This document shows, in pieces, positions 12,392 to 20,516 of a stretch of DNA of 32,975 bases. This DNA comes from Paludibacteraceae bacterium. GTDB lineage: Bacteria; Bacteroidota; Bacteroidia; Bacteroidales; Paludibacteraceae. The stretch's first letter is position 1, and each line of letters begins with the position of its first letter. The stretch is from assembly GCA_905233935.1 (NCBI GenBank), contig CAJOFU010000032.1:1-32975 (forward strand), in the 5' to 3' direction. The notes under the pieces were generated by a model, which made no database searches, was not told the origin of the DNA, and worked only from the letters and a program-made list of their open reading frames with translations. The translations under genes were made by a program, and so were the position numbers.

Positions 12392-15292
12392 ATGAAAAAA
12401 TTATTCTTTAGCGTATTGCTGCTATTATGCAGCACAGTGTTTATCTTCGCGCAGTTGCCCGAAGGATTTTCGCAGTACAAACTCGACAACGGACTGACCG
12501 TTCTGTTGTGGGAAGATCATGACCAGCCGGACGTGTTCGGCGCAACAGTGACCCGTGCGGGTTCGATTGACGAGCCGGAAACAGCCACCGGTTTGGCGCA
12601 CTACTTGGAGCACATGCTCTTCAAGGGCACCGACCGCATCGGCGCGCTCAACTGGGAGAAAGAGCAACCCTACTACGAGCACATCATCGCCCTGTACGAC
12701 ACACTCGCCATGACGACCGACGCCAAGGCGCGCGAGGCTATCCAGTTGAAGATCAACGAGCAGAGCCTTGAGGCAGCCAAGTACAGTGCTACCGACGAGT
12801 TCTCGAACCTCGTGCAGTCTATCGGCGGCGAGGATCTGAATGCAGCTACGAGCTACGACATGACGTTCTTCCACAACCGTTTCCCGGCTTATCAGATGGA
12901 GCGTTGGCTCAACCTCTATGCCGACCGTCTGACGAACCCTGTATTCCGTTCATTCCAGGCAGAGTTGGAGAACGTGTTTGAGGAATACAACATGTACTCC
13001 GACGACAACAGCCAGCACGTACAGCGGTTCATCAACGAAGAGTTGTACAAAGGCAGCGCGTACGCACGCGACATCATCGGCTATCCCGAAGACCTCAAGA
13101 ACCCCAAACTGCGTCAGTTAATCGACTTCTTTAACACATGGTACGTGCCGAATAACATGGCATTGATCCTTGTCGGCAACTTCAATGCAGAGGAAGTCAA
13201 GCCGCTGATAGAAAAGACCTTCGGAAAAATGGCAAGCAAGCCACTGCCCGAGCGCAAGTCGTTCACCCCGACGGACTTCTCAAAGGACGAACGTTTCAGC
13301 GCGAAGTTAGGTTACTATCCTGAGGTTTGCGTAGCTTACAACGGCGTGAAGGTCGGCGCGGACGACGAGTTGGCACTGGAGTTCGCCTGCAACCTGCTCT
13401 CCAACGATATGGGTATCGGTCTGCTTGACGATATGATCCTGAACAACAAACTGATGTACGCAGCTGCATTCAGCAACGCTGCCCGCGAACTCGGACGCTT
13501 GGAAGTGCTGGCTGTCCCCTACATGGATATGGAGAGCCAGACCTACCACTCGCTCAAAGAGACGGAGAGCCTGCTGATGTCAGCTATCGACAAACTGATG
13601 AAAGGTGAGATCTCCGACGAACTGTTTGAGGCAGTACGTATGCACAACATGCAGGAATATGACCGGATGATGGAGTATCCGATGCTCAAGGCTTACAACT
13701 TGTTAGGAGGTTTTGTGTATCAAGTGCCGTTCGAGAAGATGTTCGCCGAGAAAGACGAACTGAGCAAACTGACCAAAGACCAGGTGATGCAGGTTGCCAA
13801 GAAATATTTCTCGGCAGCACACAAGACCTTCGTCATCGACGAGGGTAATCCCAAGAAAGACAAACTGGCTAAGCCCAAGATCAAACACTTGGAGCCTGGC
13901 TCAGGTCAGTCGGAGTACTATCAGAACTTCGCTTCTATCCCTGCCGGCAAGCTTATCCCGCGGTTTGTTGACCTCACGAACATCGACAAAGACCGTTTTG
14001 CCGACAACGTATATGTATTTGTTACCCCGAACCCAAAGAACGACATCTTCACCATCCGTCTCAAATACGGTGTGGGCACCTACAATATGCCGCTGTTGGA
14101 GTACGCAACGCAGATGATGAACCAGGCAGGTACGAAAGGCGCGCCGGGAATGAGTGCCGGTGAGTTCCGCGCCAAGCTGGCTCGTCTGGGCGGCAAATGC
14201 ACCTACAGCGCCAACGACAACTACGTGATTGTAGATATCGAGGGTGCAGAGAAGAACATGGAGGAGATTGTTACGCTCGTACAACTGCATATGTTGTTCC
14301 CGAACTTCGCTTCGGAGAATAACGCTTCTATCAACAGCATCAAAGGTCAGGTTTATTCCTCGCGTCAGGTTGAGCGCAAGAACACCGACATCGTAGCCGA
14401 CGCTGCTCACGACTATGTACTCTATGGCGATAACTCGTCGTATATCAAACGTACGTCGCTGGAGGATGTACTACGACTCGAAGTAAGTCAACTCGAGGCT
14501 GAATGGCACCGTGCACTGGATTTCGAACTGGAGATCCACTATGCCGGCAAGTTGCCCGCTGACTCGGTGAAGACGATCCTGTACGCGCATATTCCCGCAT
14601 CCCAGAAGGCTATTCCTTCGACCTCGCCGATCGAGCGTCCGCGTACGGCGTTCGACAACACGGAATTGTACTTCCTGCCGGATGCTACGATGCAACAAGC
14701 CAAGATCTACATCTTCATCGAAGGCACTCCGTTCGATGTCAACGAGTCGGTACAATACGAAGCATTCAACGAATACTTCGGTGGCGGTTGCTCGGGTCTG
14801 GTTATGAACGAGATCCGCGAGAAACGTTCGATGGCTTACACGGCGTACGGTGCATTTATCCGCCCGCAACTGCAAGGACGTAACACGCGCTTCATCGGTT
14901 ACGTAGGTACGCAGTCGGACAAGGTGCTTGACGCACTGGATGTCTATCTGTCGCTGCTCGACTCGATGCCGCAGAACGGCGAGGGTATAGAGAACATCCG
15001 CACGATCCTGCGTCAGTCGATGCTGAGTAACCACCCGACGTTCCGCACCAAGAGCCAGAAGATGACCGACTGGATGCGTCTGGGCTATCAGATCGACCCG
15101 GCTACCATCCAGATCCGCCAAGTGCAGAAACTCAAGTTCGACGACATTGTAAACTTCTACAACGCGCACATCCAAGGTCAGCCACGTAAGATCCTCGTCA
15201 TGGGCGATCCCAAACAGATTGACCAGAAAGTGCTGAAAGCACGCTTCGGCAAAGTCAACAAACTCAGCGCCGGTAAGCTCTTCAGCGAATAA
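12392..15292 (+). CDS. M16 family zinc metallopeptidase, secreted
   Basis: A 966-aa pitrilysin-type peptidase with a signal peptide (MKKLFFSVLLLLCSTVFIFAQ), predicted periplasmic or outer-membrane associated. The inverted zinc motif HYLEH is at residues 70-74 and the downstream glutamate ligand lies in ELENVFEEYN (~191-199). Two M16 halves are visible: an active N-terminal half (~28-500) and an inactive C-terminal half (~530-950) with YFGGGCSGLVMNEIREKRSMAYTAYG near residues 790-815, the usual C-domain signature. The length and single-chain two-repeat form match the ~930-970-aa M16 proteins common in Bacteroidetes. Substrates are probably peptides. The stop codon is followed immediately by an 8-bp repeat that leads into era. 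Confidence 0.9.
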   Translation: MKKLFFSVLLLLCSTVFIFAQLPEGFSQYKLDNGLTVLLWEDHDQPDVFGATVTRAGSIDEPETATGLAHYLEHMLFKGTDRIGALNWEKEQPYYEHIIALYDTLAMTTDAKAREAIQLKINEQSLEAAKYSATDEFSNLVQSIGGEDLNAATSYDMTFFHNRFPAYQMERWLNLYADRLTNPVFRSFQAELENVFEEYNMYSDDNSQHVQRFINEELYKGSAYARDIIGYPEDLKNPKLRQLIDFFNTWYVPNNMALILVGNFNAEEVKPLIEKTFGKMASKPLPERKSFTPTDFSKDERFSAKLGYYPEVCVAYNGVKVGADDELALEFACNLLSNDMGIGLLDDMILNNKLMYAAAFSNAARELGRLEVLAVPYMDMESQTYHSLKETESLLMSAIDKLMKGEISDELFEAVRMHNMQEYDRMMEYPMLKAYNLLGGFVYQVPFEKMFAEKDELSKLTKDQVMQVAKKYFSAAHKTFVIDEGNPKKDKLAKPKIKHLEPGSGQSEYYQNFASIPAGKLIPRFVDLTNIDKDRFADNVYVFVTPNPKNDIFTIRLKYGVGTYNMPLLEYATQMMNQAGTKGAPGMSAGEFRAKLARLGGKCTYSANDNYVIVDIEGAEKNMEEIVTLVQLHMLFPNFASENNASINSIKGQVYSSRQVERKNTDIVADAAHDYVLYGDNSSYIKRTSLEDVLRLEVSQLEAEWHRALDFELEIHYAGKLPADSVKTILYAHIPASQKAIPSTSPIERPRTAFDNTELYFLPDATMQQAKIYIFIEGTPFDVNESVQYEAFNEYFGGGCSGLVMNEIREKRSMAYTAYGAFIRPQLQGRNTRFIGYVGTQSDKVLDALDVYLSLLDSMPQNGEGIENIRTILRQSMLSNHPTFRTKSQKMTDWMRLGYQIDPATIQIRQVQKLKFDDIVNFYNAHIQGQPRKILVMGDPKQIDQKVLKARFGKVNKLSAGKLFSE

Positions 15293-15316
15293 ATGAGAAA
15301 ATGTGAAAATGAGAAA
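15293..15316. repeat. Three 8-bp units between the peptidase stop and the era start
   Basis: ATGAGAAA, ATGTGAAA, ATGAGAAA directly after the TAA of the M16 gene. Each unit carries an ATG in the era frame, so an eight-residue extension (MRKCENEK) is possible, but the family N-terminus begins at 15317. Confidence 0.75.
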
Positions 15317-16234
15317 ATGCATAAATCGGGATTTGTAAATATAGTAGGCAACCCCAACGTCGGCAAATCCACGCTGATGAATGCTCTTGTAGGTGAGCGC
15401 CTTTCGATCATCACATCGAAGGCGCAAACCACAAGGCATCGTATCATGGGCATCGTCAACGGCGAGAATTTTCAGATCGTATATTCCGACACTCCGGGTG
15501 TGCTCAAGCCGAACTACAAGTTGCAGGAGCAGATGTTGGAGTTCAGCCAGGGAGCACTCGTTGATGCCGATGTGCTGCTCTACGTCACCGACGTACAGGA
15601 CACTCCCGACAAGAACGCCGAGTTCCTGCAGAAAGTAAAAAAGATTTCAGAAGTCAGAAGTCAGAAGTCAGACATCAGAGATCAAAAGACGAAGGTTTTC
15701 TTGGTTATCAACAAGATCGACCTCACGACGCCCGAGACGCTCGATAACCTCGTAACTTTCTGGCAGCGCGAACTGCCCGATGCGGCTATCTACCCTATCT
15801 CGGCAAAAGAGAAGTTCGGCATTGATCAGCTGTTTGCCGCCATTAAGGATGCACTGCCCGAATGCCCGCCGTTCTTCCCCAAAGACCAACTGACCGACAA
15901 ATCCTCGCGGTTCTTCGTCAACGAGATCATTCGCGAGAAGATCTTGCTTTGCTACGACAAGGAGATTCCCTACTCCACAGAGGTTGAGGTGGATACCTTC
16001 AAAGATGAGAAGACTTTGCGCATCGGTGCAACCATCTACGTTGAGCGCGAAAGCCAGAAAGGCATCATCATCGGGCACAAGGGTGCGGCACTCAAGAAGG
16101 TCGGCACACTCGCACGCAAAGATATCGAGGCATTCTTCGACAAACCCGTGTTCCTCGAACTGTTCGTCAAGGTCGATAAAGATTGGCGCAGTAGCACCTC
16201 GCGACTGCGGCATTACGGCTACGATCTGTCATAA
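15317..16234 (+). CDS. era: GTPase Era, with a repeat-coded insertion
   Basis: Era binds 16S rRNA near its 3' end and assists 30S assembly. From MHKSGFVNIVGNPNVGKST the G1 P-loop is at residues 11-18, then the G2 region with TSKAQTTRHR, G3 DTPG at ~58-61, G4 NKID at ~131-134 and G5 SAK. The C-terminal KH domain has IIGHKGAALKKVGTLARKDIE and ends KDWRSSTSRLRHYGYDLS. Residues 111-124 (SEVRSQKSDIRDQK) are not part of the family: they are encoded by six tandem heptamers (42 bp, exactly 14 codons) placed in the loop before the G4 strand. The essential motifs are intact, so the protein is probably functional. Confidence 0.93.
   Translation: MHKSGFVNIVGNPNVGKSTLMNALVGERLSIITSKAQTTRHRIMGIVNGENFQIVYSDTPGVLKPNYKLQEQMLEFSQGALVDADVLLYVTDVQDTPDKNAEFLQKVKKISEVRSQKSDIRDQKTKVFLVINKIDLTTPETLDNLVTFWQRELPDAAIYPISAKEKFGIDQLFAAIKDALPECPPFFPKDQLTDKSSRFFVNEIIREKILLCYDKEIPYSTEVEVDTFKDEKTLRIGATIYVERESQKGIIIGHKGAALKKVGTLARKDIEAFFDKPVFLELFVKVDKDWRSSTSRLRHYGYDLS
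15647..15688. repeat. 42-bp array of six heptamers inside era
   Basis: TCAGAAG three times, TCAGACA, TCAGAGA, TCAAAAG. The array length is a multiple of three, preserving the frame. Its unit is the same as in the non-coding arrays at 18521-18548 and 19738-19765. Confidence 0.9.
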
Positions 16235-16322
16235 TGACCACCACATTCTTATCTCACTTCGTTCGAACGATTATTTCGTTTAATTCGATTAATTAGTGAA
16301 CCTAAATATCACCCAAATGACA

Positions 16323-16369
16323 ACAACGGCTGACATTTTGCAAAAAGTGACAGCCGTTGTGCATTTTTT
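16323..16369 (+). terminator. Terminator downstream of era
   Basis: ACAACGGCTG (16323-16332) pairs with CAGCCGTTGT (16351-16360) and is followed by GCATTTTTT. It ends the M16-era transcript before the promoter at 16381. Confidence 0.8.
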
Positions 16370-16380
16370 CTGAGGAATAT

Positions 16381-16411
16381 TTGCAAATACAAAAATATTT
16401 TTGTAATTTTG
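16381..16411 (+). promoter_or_regulatory. Promoter of DUF177-rpmF
   Basis: TTGC (16381-16384), 19-nt spacer, TAATTTTG (16404-16411). Because transcription would start near 16417, the in-frame ATG at 16409 cannot be the start of the DUF177 gene. Confidence 0.8.
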
Positions 16412-16462
16412 CCGCGCTTTTTGCGGTCGAGAGGCTCGACACCCGATCAGCCATGCGGATAT

Positions 16463-16897
16463 ATGCCACAACCAACAACGAATATGACCCTATTGCTCAA
16501 CGAGTTGCCGCAAGGCAAGCAACACTACTCTTATCACTTGGACAGCGAATATTTCCTGGGGCAGGAGAAGAGCGAGATCATGGGCGGAGATGTGGCAGTT
16601 GAGGCGGATCTGACACTGCGCGAAAGCGATTACAGCCTACATCTGAAGGCACAAGGCGAGGTGCAACTCATTTGCGACCGTTGCCTTGGTCAGATGACCT
16701 ACGCCGTGGATGTAGAGGACGATATACTGCCGGACGAAGAGGATGAACAGACCGATACGCTGGACCTCCGATGGCTGGCTTACGAAATGATAACAATCAA
16801 TCTTCCGCTAGTGCACAGTCACCCGGATGGTGAGTGCATGCAAGACATGCAAACCCTTCTCCAAACTCACCTCTGTAGCACCGTGGAACCCGAATGA
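16463..16897 (+). CDS. DUF177 (YceD-like) protein
   Basis: A ~144-aa protein of the DUF177 family, which is linked across bacteria to rpmF and to 23S rRNA/large-subunit maturation. The family zinc-like motif CDRCLG is present at about residues 71-76, followed by an acidic segment (DVEDDILPDEEDEQTD) and the conserved NLPLVHSHPDGEC near the C-terminus. The start at 16463 (MPQPTTNMTLLLNELPQG) is preferred; 16484 (MTLLLNEL) is possible. Upstream in-frame ATGs lie in or next to the promoter. It forms a two-gene transcript with rpmF, the standard arrangement, but the usual fatty-acid genes plsX and fabH do not follow. Confidence 0.85.
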   Translation: MPQPTTNMTLLLNELPQGKQHYSYHLDSEYFLGQEKSEIMGGDVAVEADLTLRESDYSLHLKAQGEVQLICDRCLGQMTYAVDVEDDILPDEEDEQTDTLDLRWLAYEMITINLPLVHSHPDGECMQDMQTLLQTHLCSTVEPE

Positions 16898-16941
16898 TTA
16901 GATAACAAACAAATTGTAAATTGATTAAATTGTAAATAATT

Positions 16942-17127
16942 ATGGCACATCCAAAACGAAGACAATCACACACTCGCCAAGCCAAGCGTCGTACTCATGA
17001 CGTGGCTAAGTTGCCCGCATTGGCAATCTGCCCGAACTGCGGTGCACACTACATCTACCACACAGTATGCCCGAGCTGTGGCTACTACCGTGGCAAGTTG
17101 GCTGTTGAGCAAGCAGCAGAAGCTTAA
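16942..17127 (+). CDS. rpmF: 50S ribosomal protein L32
   Basis: A 61-aa bL32. It starts MAHPKRRQSHTRQAKRRTHD, the basic N-terminus of the family, and has the zinc-ribbon pairs CPNC and CPSC separated by GAHYIYHTV. It lies 44 nt after the DUF177 gene in the conserved DUF177-rpmF pair. The cysteine-containing zinc-binding form is present, not the zinc-free paralogue. A strong hairpin follows. Confidence 0.97.
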   Translation: MAHPKRRQSHTRQAKRRTHDVAKLPALAICPNCGAHYIYHTVCPSCGYYRGKLAVEQAAEA

Positions 17128-17163
17128 CTCATTGGCGAAACACAAAGATTGATGCAAGCAAGA

Positions 17164-17200
17164 CGGACTCTACTTAATAAGTGATTATTGATAGAGTCCG
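17164..17200 (+). terminator. Hairpin downstream of rpmF
   Basis: CGGACTCTA (17164-17172) pairs with TAGAGTCCG (17192-17200); the loop also contains AATAA/TTATT. No clean T-tract (CGCTTTGC follows), so termination efficiency is uncertain. Confidence 0.65.
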
Positions 17201-17245
17201 CGCTTTGCACCAATTCAACCATTACACCTGAACCATCTAAGGTTA

Positions 17246-17385
17246 AACGAGACGTTTAACGTTAAAGAGTTAAAGGGTTAAAATGGTTTTGATTGAAATC
17301 AAAACGTTAAATTGATTAGTTACTATTAACTTAACGTTTTTCGACAGAAAAACCATCTTAACTACTTAACGTTCACAAAGTGAAC
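17246..17385. repeat. Cluster of four short perfect hairpins with TTAACG motifs
   Basis: In the 283-nt gap before the pseudouridine synthase: TTAAACG-aga-CGTTTAA (near 17246), GTTTTGATT-ga-AATCAAAAC (17286-17305), GTTTTTC-gaca-GAAAAAC (17336-17353) and GTTCAC-aaa-GTGAAC (17371-17385). AACGTTAA/GTTAAAG motifs lie between them. The rest of the gap holds no gene and no recognisable promoter. Confidence 0.65.
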
Positions 17386-17410
17386 CATTTTAACAATAAT
17401 TGCAACGATT

Positions 17411-18517
17411 ATGTACGACAACAACAGGTCTAACAACTACAGACCAGCGTATCGTCCGAATGCGAATCCCGGCGAGTATGCCAATCAGAATCAAGGAAAC
17501 ACACGTGCACCGCGTCAGCGCACGCGTATTGTGCGTAGCGGTAACACCGCTTACAACCGTTCGTCATCTGACGGCTACAATGCCGCTGGTGAACAACACT
17601 ACACCCGCGTATCGCCCGATGGCGCACGCATGCAACGCCCGACTTTCGGAGGTCCACGACCGCAAGGCGGACAGCGTCCTACAGGCGGACGTCCGCAACA
17701 ACAGAGAAACAACAACCGTCCCGCTCAAGCGCCCAAGCACCACAGCAGCGTCTATTCGCAGCGTAAGCAGATAGCGTATCATGAGCGTTACGAAGACCCG
17801 ACGAAACCTATACGTCTAAACAAGTACCTCGCCAATGCAGGGTTCTGCAGCCGTCGCGAAGCAGACGACTTCATCCAGGCGGGCGTGGTTACCGTCAACG
17901 GCGAGGTCGTTGACAGTCTCGGCGCCAAGGTGCTGCCGACCGACAAGGTGATGTTCCACCATCAGCCGGTTAAGCGCGAGCGGAAGGTATATATACTGCT
18001 GAACAAACCCAAGAACTGCGTCACCACCACCGACGATCCCGAGGAGCGTCGCACGGTTATGGATATAGTCAAGAACGCTTGCTCGGAGCGCATCTACCCC
18101 GTTGGTCGTCTTGACCGGAACACGACGGGTGTACTGCTGCTCACCAACGACGGCGATCTGGCTGCCAAACTCACGCACCCGAAATTCGGCAAGAAGAAGA
18201 TCTACTCCGTCGTTCTTGACCGCGACCTCGAGGGCGAGGACGAGGAAACTATCCGTCACGGCATAACGCTCGACGACGAAGTGATCATCCCCGATGCTCT
18301 GGAGTTCACCGACAAGGATCGCCGCCATATAGGTCTGGAGATCCACTCCGGTCAGAACCGCGTGGTACGCCGCATCTTCGAGAAGGTCGGTTATAAGGTC
18401 GTTACCCTTGACCGCGTCAGCTTTGCCGGTCTGACCAAACGCAACGTTCCCCGTGGACGTTACCGTTTCCTCACCGAGCGGGAAGTTGCCATGCTCCAAA
18501 TGGGTGCGTTTGAATAA
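17411..18517 (+). CDS. rluB: RsuA/RluB-family pseudouridine synthase with a long disordered N-terminus
   Basis: A 368-aa enzyme. Residues 1-~130 are low-complexity (Asn, Arg, Gln, Gly, Pro) and probably disordered and RNA-binding. Residues ~136-180 form an S4 domain (IRLNKYLANAGFCSRREADDFI). The catalytic domain follows, with the signature GRLDRNTTGVLLLTNDG; D235 is the catalytic aspartate. HSGQNRVVRRIFEKVGYKV is the conserved C-terminal motif. RluB makes pseudouridine 2605 in 23S rRNA; RsuA acts on 16S, and sequence alone cannot firmly separate them here. N/R/G-rich extensions are common in Bacteroidetes members. A terminator follows. Confidence 0.88.
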   Translation: MYDNNRSNNYRPAYRPNANPGEYANQNQGNTRAPRQRTRIVRSGNTAYNRSSSDGYNAAGEQHYTRVSPDGARMQRPTFGGPRPQGGQRPTGGRPQQQRNNNRPAQAPKHHSSVYSQRKQIAYHERYEDPTKPIRLNKYLANAGFCSRREADDFIQAGVVTVNGEVVDSLGAKVLPTDKVMFHHQPVKRERKVYILLNKPKNCVTTTDDPEERRTVMDIVKNACSERIYPVGRLDRNTTGVLLLTNDGDLAAKLTHPKFGKKKIYSVVLDRDLEGEDEETIRHGITLDDEVIIPDALEFTDKDRRHIGLEIHSGQNRVVRRIFEKVGYKVVTLDRVSFAGLTKRNVPRGRYRFLTEREVAMLQMGAFE

Positions 18518-18520
18518 GAT

Positions 18521-18548
18521 GTCAGAAATCAGATATCTGAAGTCAGAA
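18521..18548. repeat. 28-bp array of four heptamers after the pseudouridine synthase
   Basis: GTCAGAA, ATCAGAT, ATCTGAA, GTCAGAA, beginning 4 nt after the stop codon. Related in unit to the era and pdxJ arrays. Confidence 0.8.
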
Positions 18549-18560
18549 AAAATGCTTACA

Positions 18561-18586
18561 AAGCAGTCCGTTGGGCTGCTTTTTTT
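18561..18586 (+). terminator. Intrinsic terminator after the pseudouridine synthase
   Basis: AAGCAG-T-CC, loop GTTG, GG-CTGCTT with one bulged T, then a run of T to 18586. Confidence 0.85.
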
Positions 18587-18589
18587 GTG

Positions 18590-18950
18590 CCAAAATCAAA
18601 AAAAAAAGTAACGAACGCCGATTATGTTCGCGACCATGTGTTGCTTGTCTCAGAAAATTGCACTGCATTATTTGCACATGCTTTTTCATTGAATTGACTT
18701 TTCATAGTCTGTAAAAGATTGCTGAATGCTGTTGATTTATTGCCGAGCGGGTGTCGAGCCGTTATCGGGCGAATGTCGTATCCCACCGCACCTTATATAT
18801 ACTACGTATATATCCCGTGATTTTGCTTCGTACACGTAAAAAATAAAGCTATGCTTCCCTTTTTTAGTGTCATCTCCCCATTCTTGTGCGAGCACAAATG
18901 GAGTGCTGCCACTAAAAAATGCACTCCCGTGCAATTTTTCTTCGCAAATA
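18590..18950. other. Gene-free interval with a nested inverted repeat
   Basis: No supported gene. TTTTTTAGTG (18860-18869) is complementary to CACTAAAAAA (18910-18919). Inside lie TTGTGC-ga-GCACAA and CCAT/ATGG pairs, and GGAGTGC pairs with GCACTCC just beyond. This gives a compact fold-back region before the pdxJ promoter. A 107-aa minus-strand frame here has no protein-like character. Confidence 0.5.
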
Positions 18951-18982
18951 TTTGCAAATATCATTTTTTTTTTGTAACTTTG
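18951..18982 (+). promoter_or_regulatory. Promoter of pdxJ and the exb operon
   Basis: TTTG (18951-18954), 20-nt T-rich spacer, TAACTTTG (18975-18982). Leader of about 65 nt to the pdxJ ATG. Nearly identical over ~35 bp to the promoter at 9507-9537. Confidence 0.85.
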
Positions 18983-19053
18983 TGGCGGTTTTTGTGCGTA
19001 GCGCGTTTGACGCGCGCAAACGTGCGCACAAACATATAAAAAAATGCTACTAA

Positions 19054-19774
19054 ATGACACGGTTAAGTGTTAATATCAATAAGGTTGCCACGCTGCGCAA
19101 TGCGCGCGGTGGGAATGTGCCCGATGTGGAGCAGTTCGCCAAGGACTGCGAGCGGTTCGGAGCACAGGGCATAACCGTTCATCCCCGACCGGACGAGCGG
19201 CATATACGCCGCAGCGATGTGTACGCGCTCAAACAATGAGGGGAATCCCGAGCCGGAGTTTGTAGAGATGGTTTGCGAAGTCAGACCGACACAAGTAACG
19301 CTTGTGCCCGACGGACATCAGCAACTGACCTCGAACCACGGCTGGGACACGATCACCCATCGCGCGTTCTTGACCGAGGTGACGCAGCGATTCCACGAGG
19401 CAGGAATACGGGTGTCCATCTTCGTCAATCCTATCCCGGAGATGGTGGAAGGTGCCAAACTCGCCGGCGCAGACCGCGTGGAGTTATATACCGGGCCTTA
19501 CGCCGAGCTATTTGAGCAGAACCCCGAAGCCGCTATAGCCATGTACCGCGCGACAGCGGAGAAAGCTAGCGAAGTAGGGCTGGGACTGAACGCGGGTCAT
19601 GACCTGAGTACGGAGAACCTACCAGCCCTACTGCAAGCATTCCCGTGGATTGATGAGGTGAGCATCGGGCACCAACTCATCGCCGATGCGCTGTATTGGG
19701 GGATAGAAGACACCATCAAGCGATATCTCGCTTGCTGTCAGAAATCAGATGTCAGAAATCAGAAAATTAATTAA
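19054..19774 (+). pseudogene. pdxJ: Pyridoxine 5'-phosphate synthase, frameshifted by an internal loss of about 23 nt
   Basis: PdxJ condenses 1-deoxyxylulose 5-phosphate and 3-amino-2-oxopropyl phosphate into pyridoxine 5'-phosphate. Frame 1 (19054-19239) encodes [20 protein letters not shown] to [16 protein letters not shown], then stops. The remainder ([13 protein letters not shown] through NAGHDLS and EVSIGH) continues in another frame to 19774. Compared with Bacteroides PdxJ, about eight residues between YALK and EGNP are missing. The total of 721 nt would need 23 more bases to restore one frame. Catalytic-region residues on both sides (ITVHPR, the NxEG glutamate, NAGH) are retained. The C-terminal QKSDVRNQKIN is encoded by a heptamer array. 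A damaged gene or a sequence error are both possible; a programmed frameshift would not explain the missing residues. Confidence 0.9.
19738..19765. repeat. 28-bp array of four heptamers at the 3' end of pdxJ
   Basis: TCAGAAA, TCAGATG, TCAGAAA, TCAGAAA. It replaces or extends the natural C-terminus of PdxJ with ten extra residues. Confidence 0.85.
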
Positions 19775-19787
19775 ATAAAGAACAAAT

Positions 19788-20480
19788 ATGTTACTACAAA
19801 TCGACACCACGGCTCTGGTTGAAGAGTCAATGATTCAAGCTGAAGAACCCGTTCAAGAGTCCATTAACCTGCTGACCATGGCGCAATACGGCGGATGGAT
19901 CATGGTTATCCTTGCCGCACTGCTGGCTTGGGCGATCTACATCTTTATCGAGCGCCTGATTGTGCTGCACAACGCCACGAAGGAAGATGCAACGTTCATG
20001 GACCGCATCAAAGACTATATCCACGAGGGGAAGATCGACTCCGCCCTGAACCTCTGCAAACAAGCCGGCACACCTTCGGCACGCATGATCGAGAAAGGTA
20101 TAAGCCGTATCGGTCGTCCGATGCAAGACGTACAGGTAGCCGTTGAGAACGTGGGTAACCTCGAGGTTTCGATCCTTGAGAAAGGCTTGGTAATCATGGC
20201 AACCATCGCAGCCGGAGCACCGATGCTCGGTTTCCTTGGAACCGTTTTAGGTATGGTTCAGACGTTCTACAACATGGCGCAGAATGCCAGCGGTGTGATA
20301 GAGATGTCGGCACTGAGCGAAGGTATGTACCAAGCCATGGTGACCACCATCGGCGGTCTGATAGTAGGTATCATCGCGATGTTTATGTACAACTTCCTCG
20401 TATCGCGCATTGACCGCGTGGTACGTCAGTTGGAAGGTCGTACATTGGCCTTCATGGATCTGCTGAATGAGCCGGCGTAA
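19788..20480 (+). CDS. exbB: ExbB/TolQ-type proton channel subunit
   Basis: A 230-aa MotA/TolQ/ExbB family protein of the inner membrane. It forms the pentameric proton channel that, with ExbD, energises TonB. Three membrane segments are visible: ~33-53 (YGGWIMVILAALLAWAIYIFI), ~137-160 and ~180-205. The conserved GAPMLGFLGTVLGMVQTF motif, which lines the channel, lies at ~143-160. It is the first of three contiguous genes exbB-exbD-tonB behind pdxJ, the order known in Bacteroides. It starts 13 nt after pdxJ and probably depends on the pdxJ promoter. The channel would energise receptors like the barrel at 1-1617. Confidence 0.92.
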   Translation: MLLQIDTTALVEESMIQAEEPVQESINLLTMAQYGGWIMVILAALLAWAIYIFIERLIVLHNATKEDATFMDRIKDYIHEGKIDSALNLCKQAGTPSARMIEKGISRIGRPMQDVQVAVENVGNLEVSILEKGLVIMATIAAGAPMLGFLGTVLGMVQTFYNMAQNASGVIEMSALSEGMYQAMVTTIGGLIVGIIAMFMYNFLVSRIDRVVRQLEGRTLAFMDLLNEPA

Positions 20481-20516
20481 CCGCTAACCCACTAATCCCC
20501 TAACCCGCTAAACGTT

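Noticed and set aside
16409..16462. Longer N-terminus for the DUF177 protein
   Set aside because: ATG 16409 lies inside the -7 box, so it would not be in the mRNA.
18737..19060. 107-aa minus-strand ORF in the gap before pdxJ
   Set aside because: Runs through the promoter and inverted repeats, composition is not protein-like, and no promoter is seen on that strand.
19217..19260. Programmed ribosomal frameshift in pdxJ
   Set aside because: No clear slippery heptamer with following structure, and about eight conserved residues are absent, which a frameshift alone would not explain.
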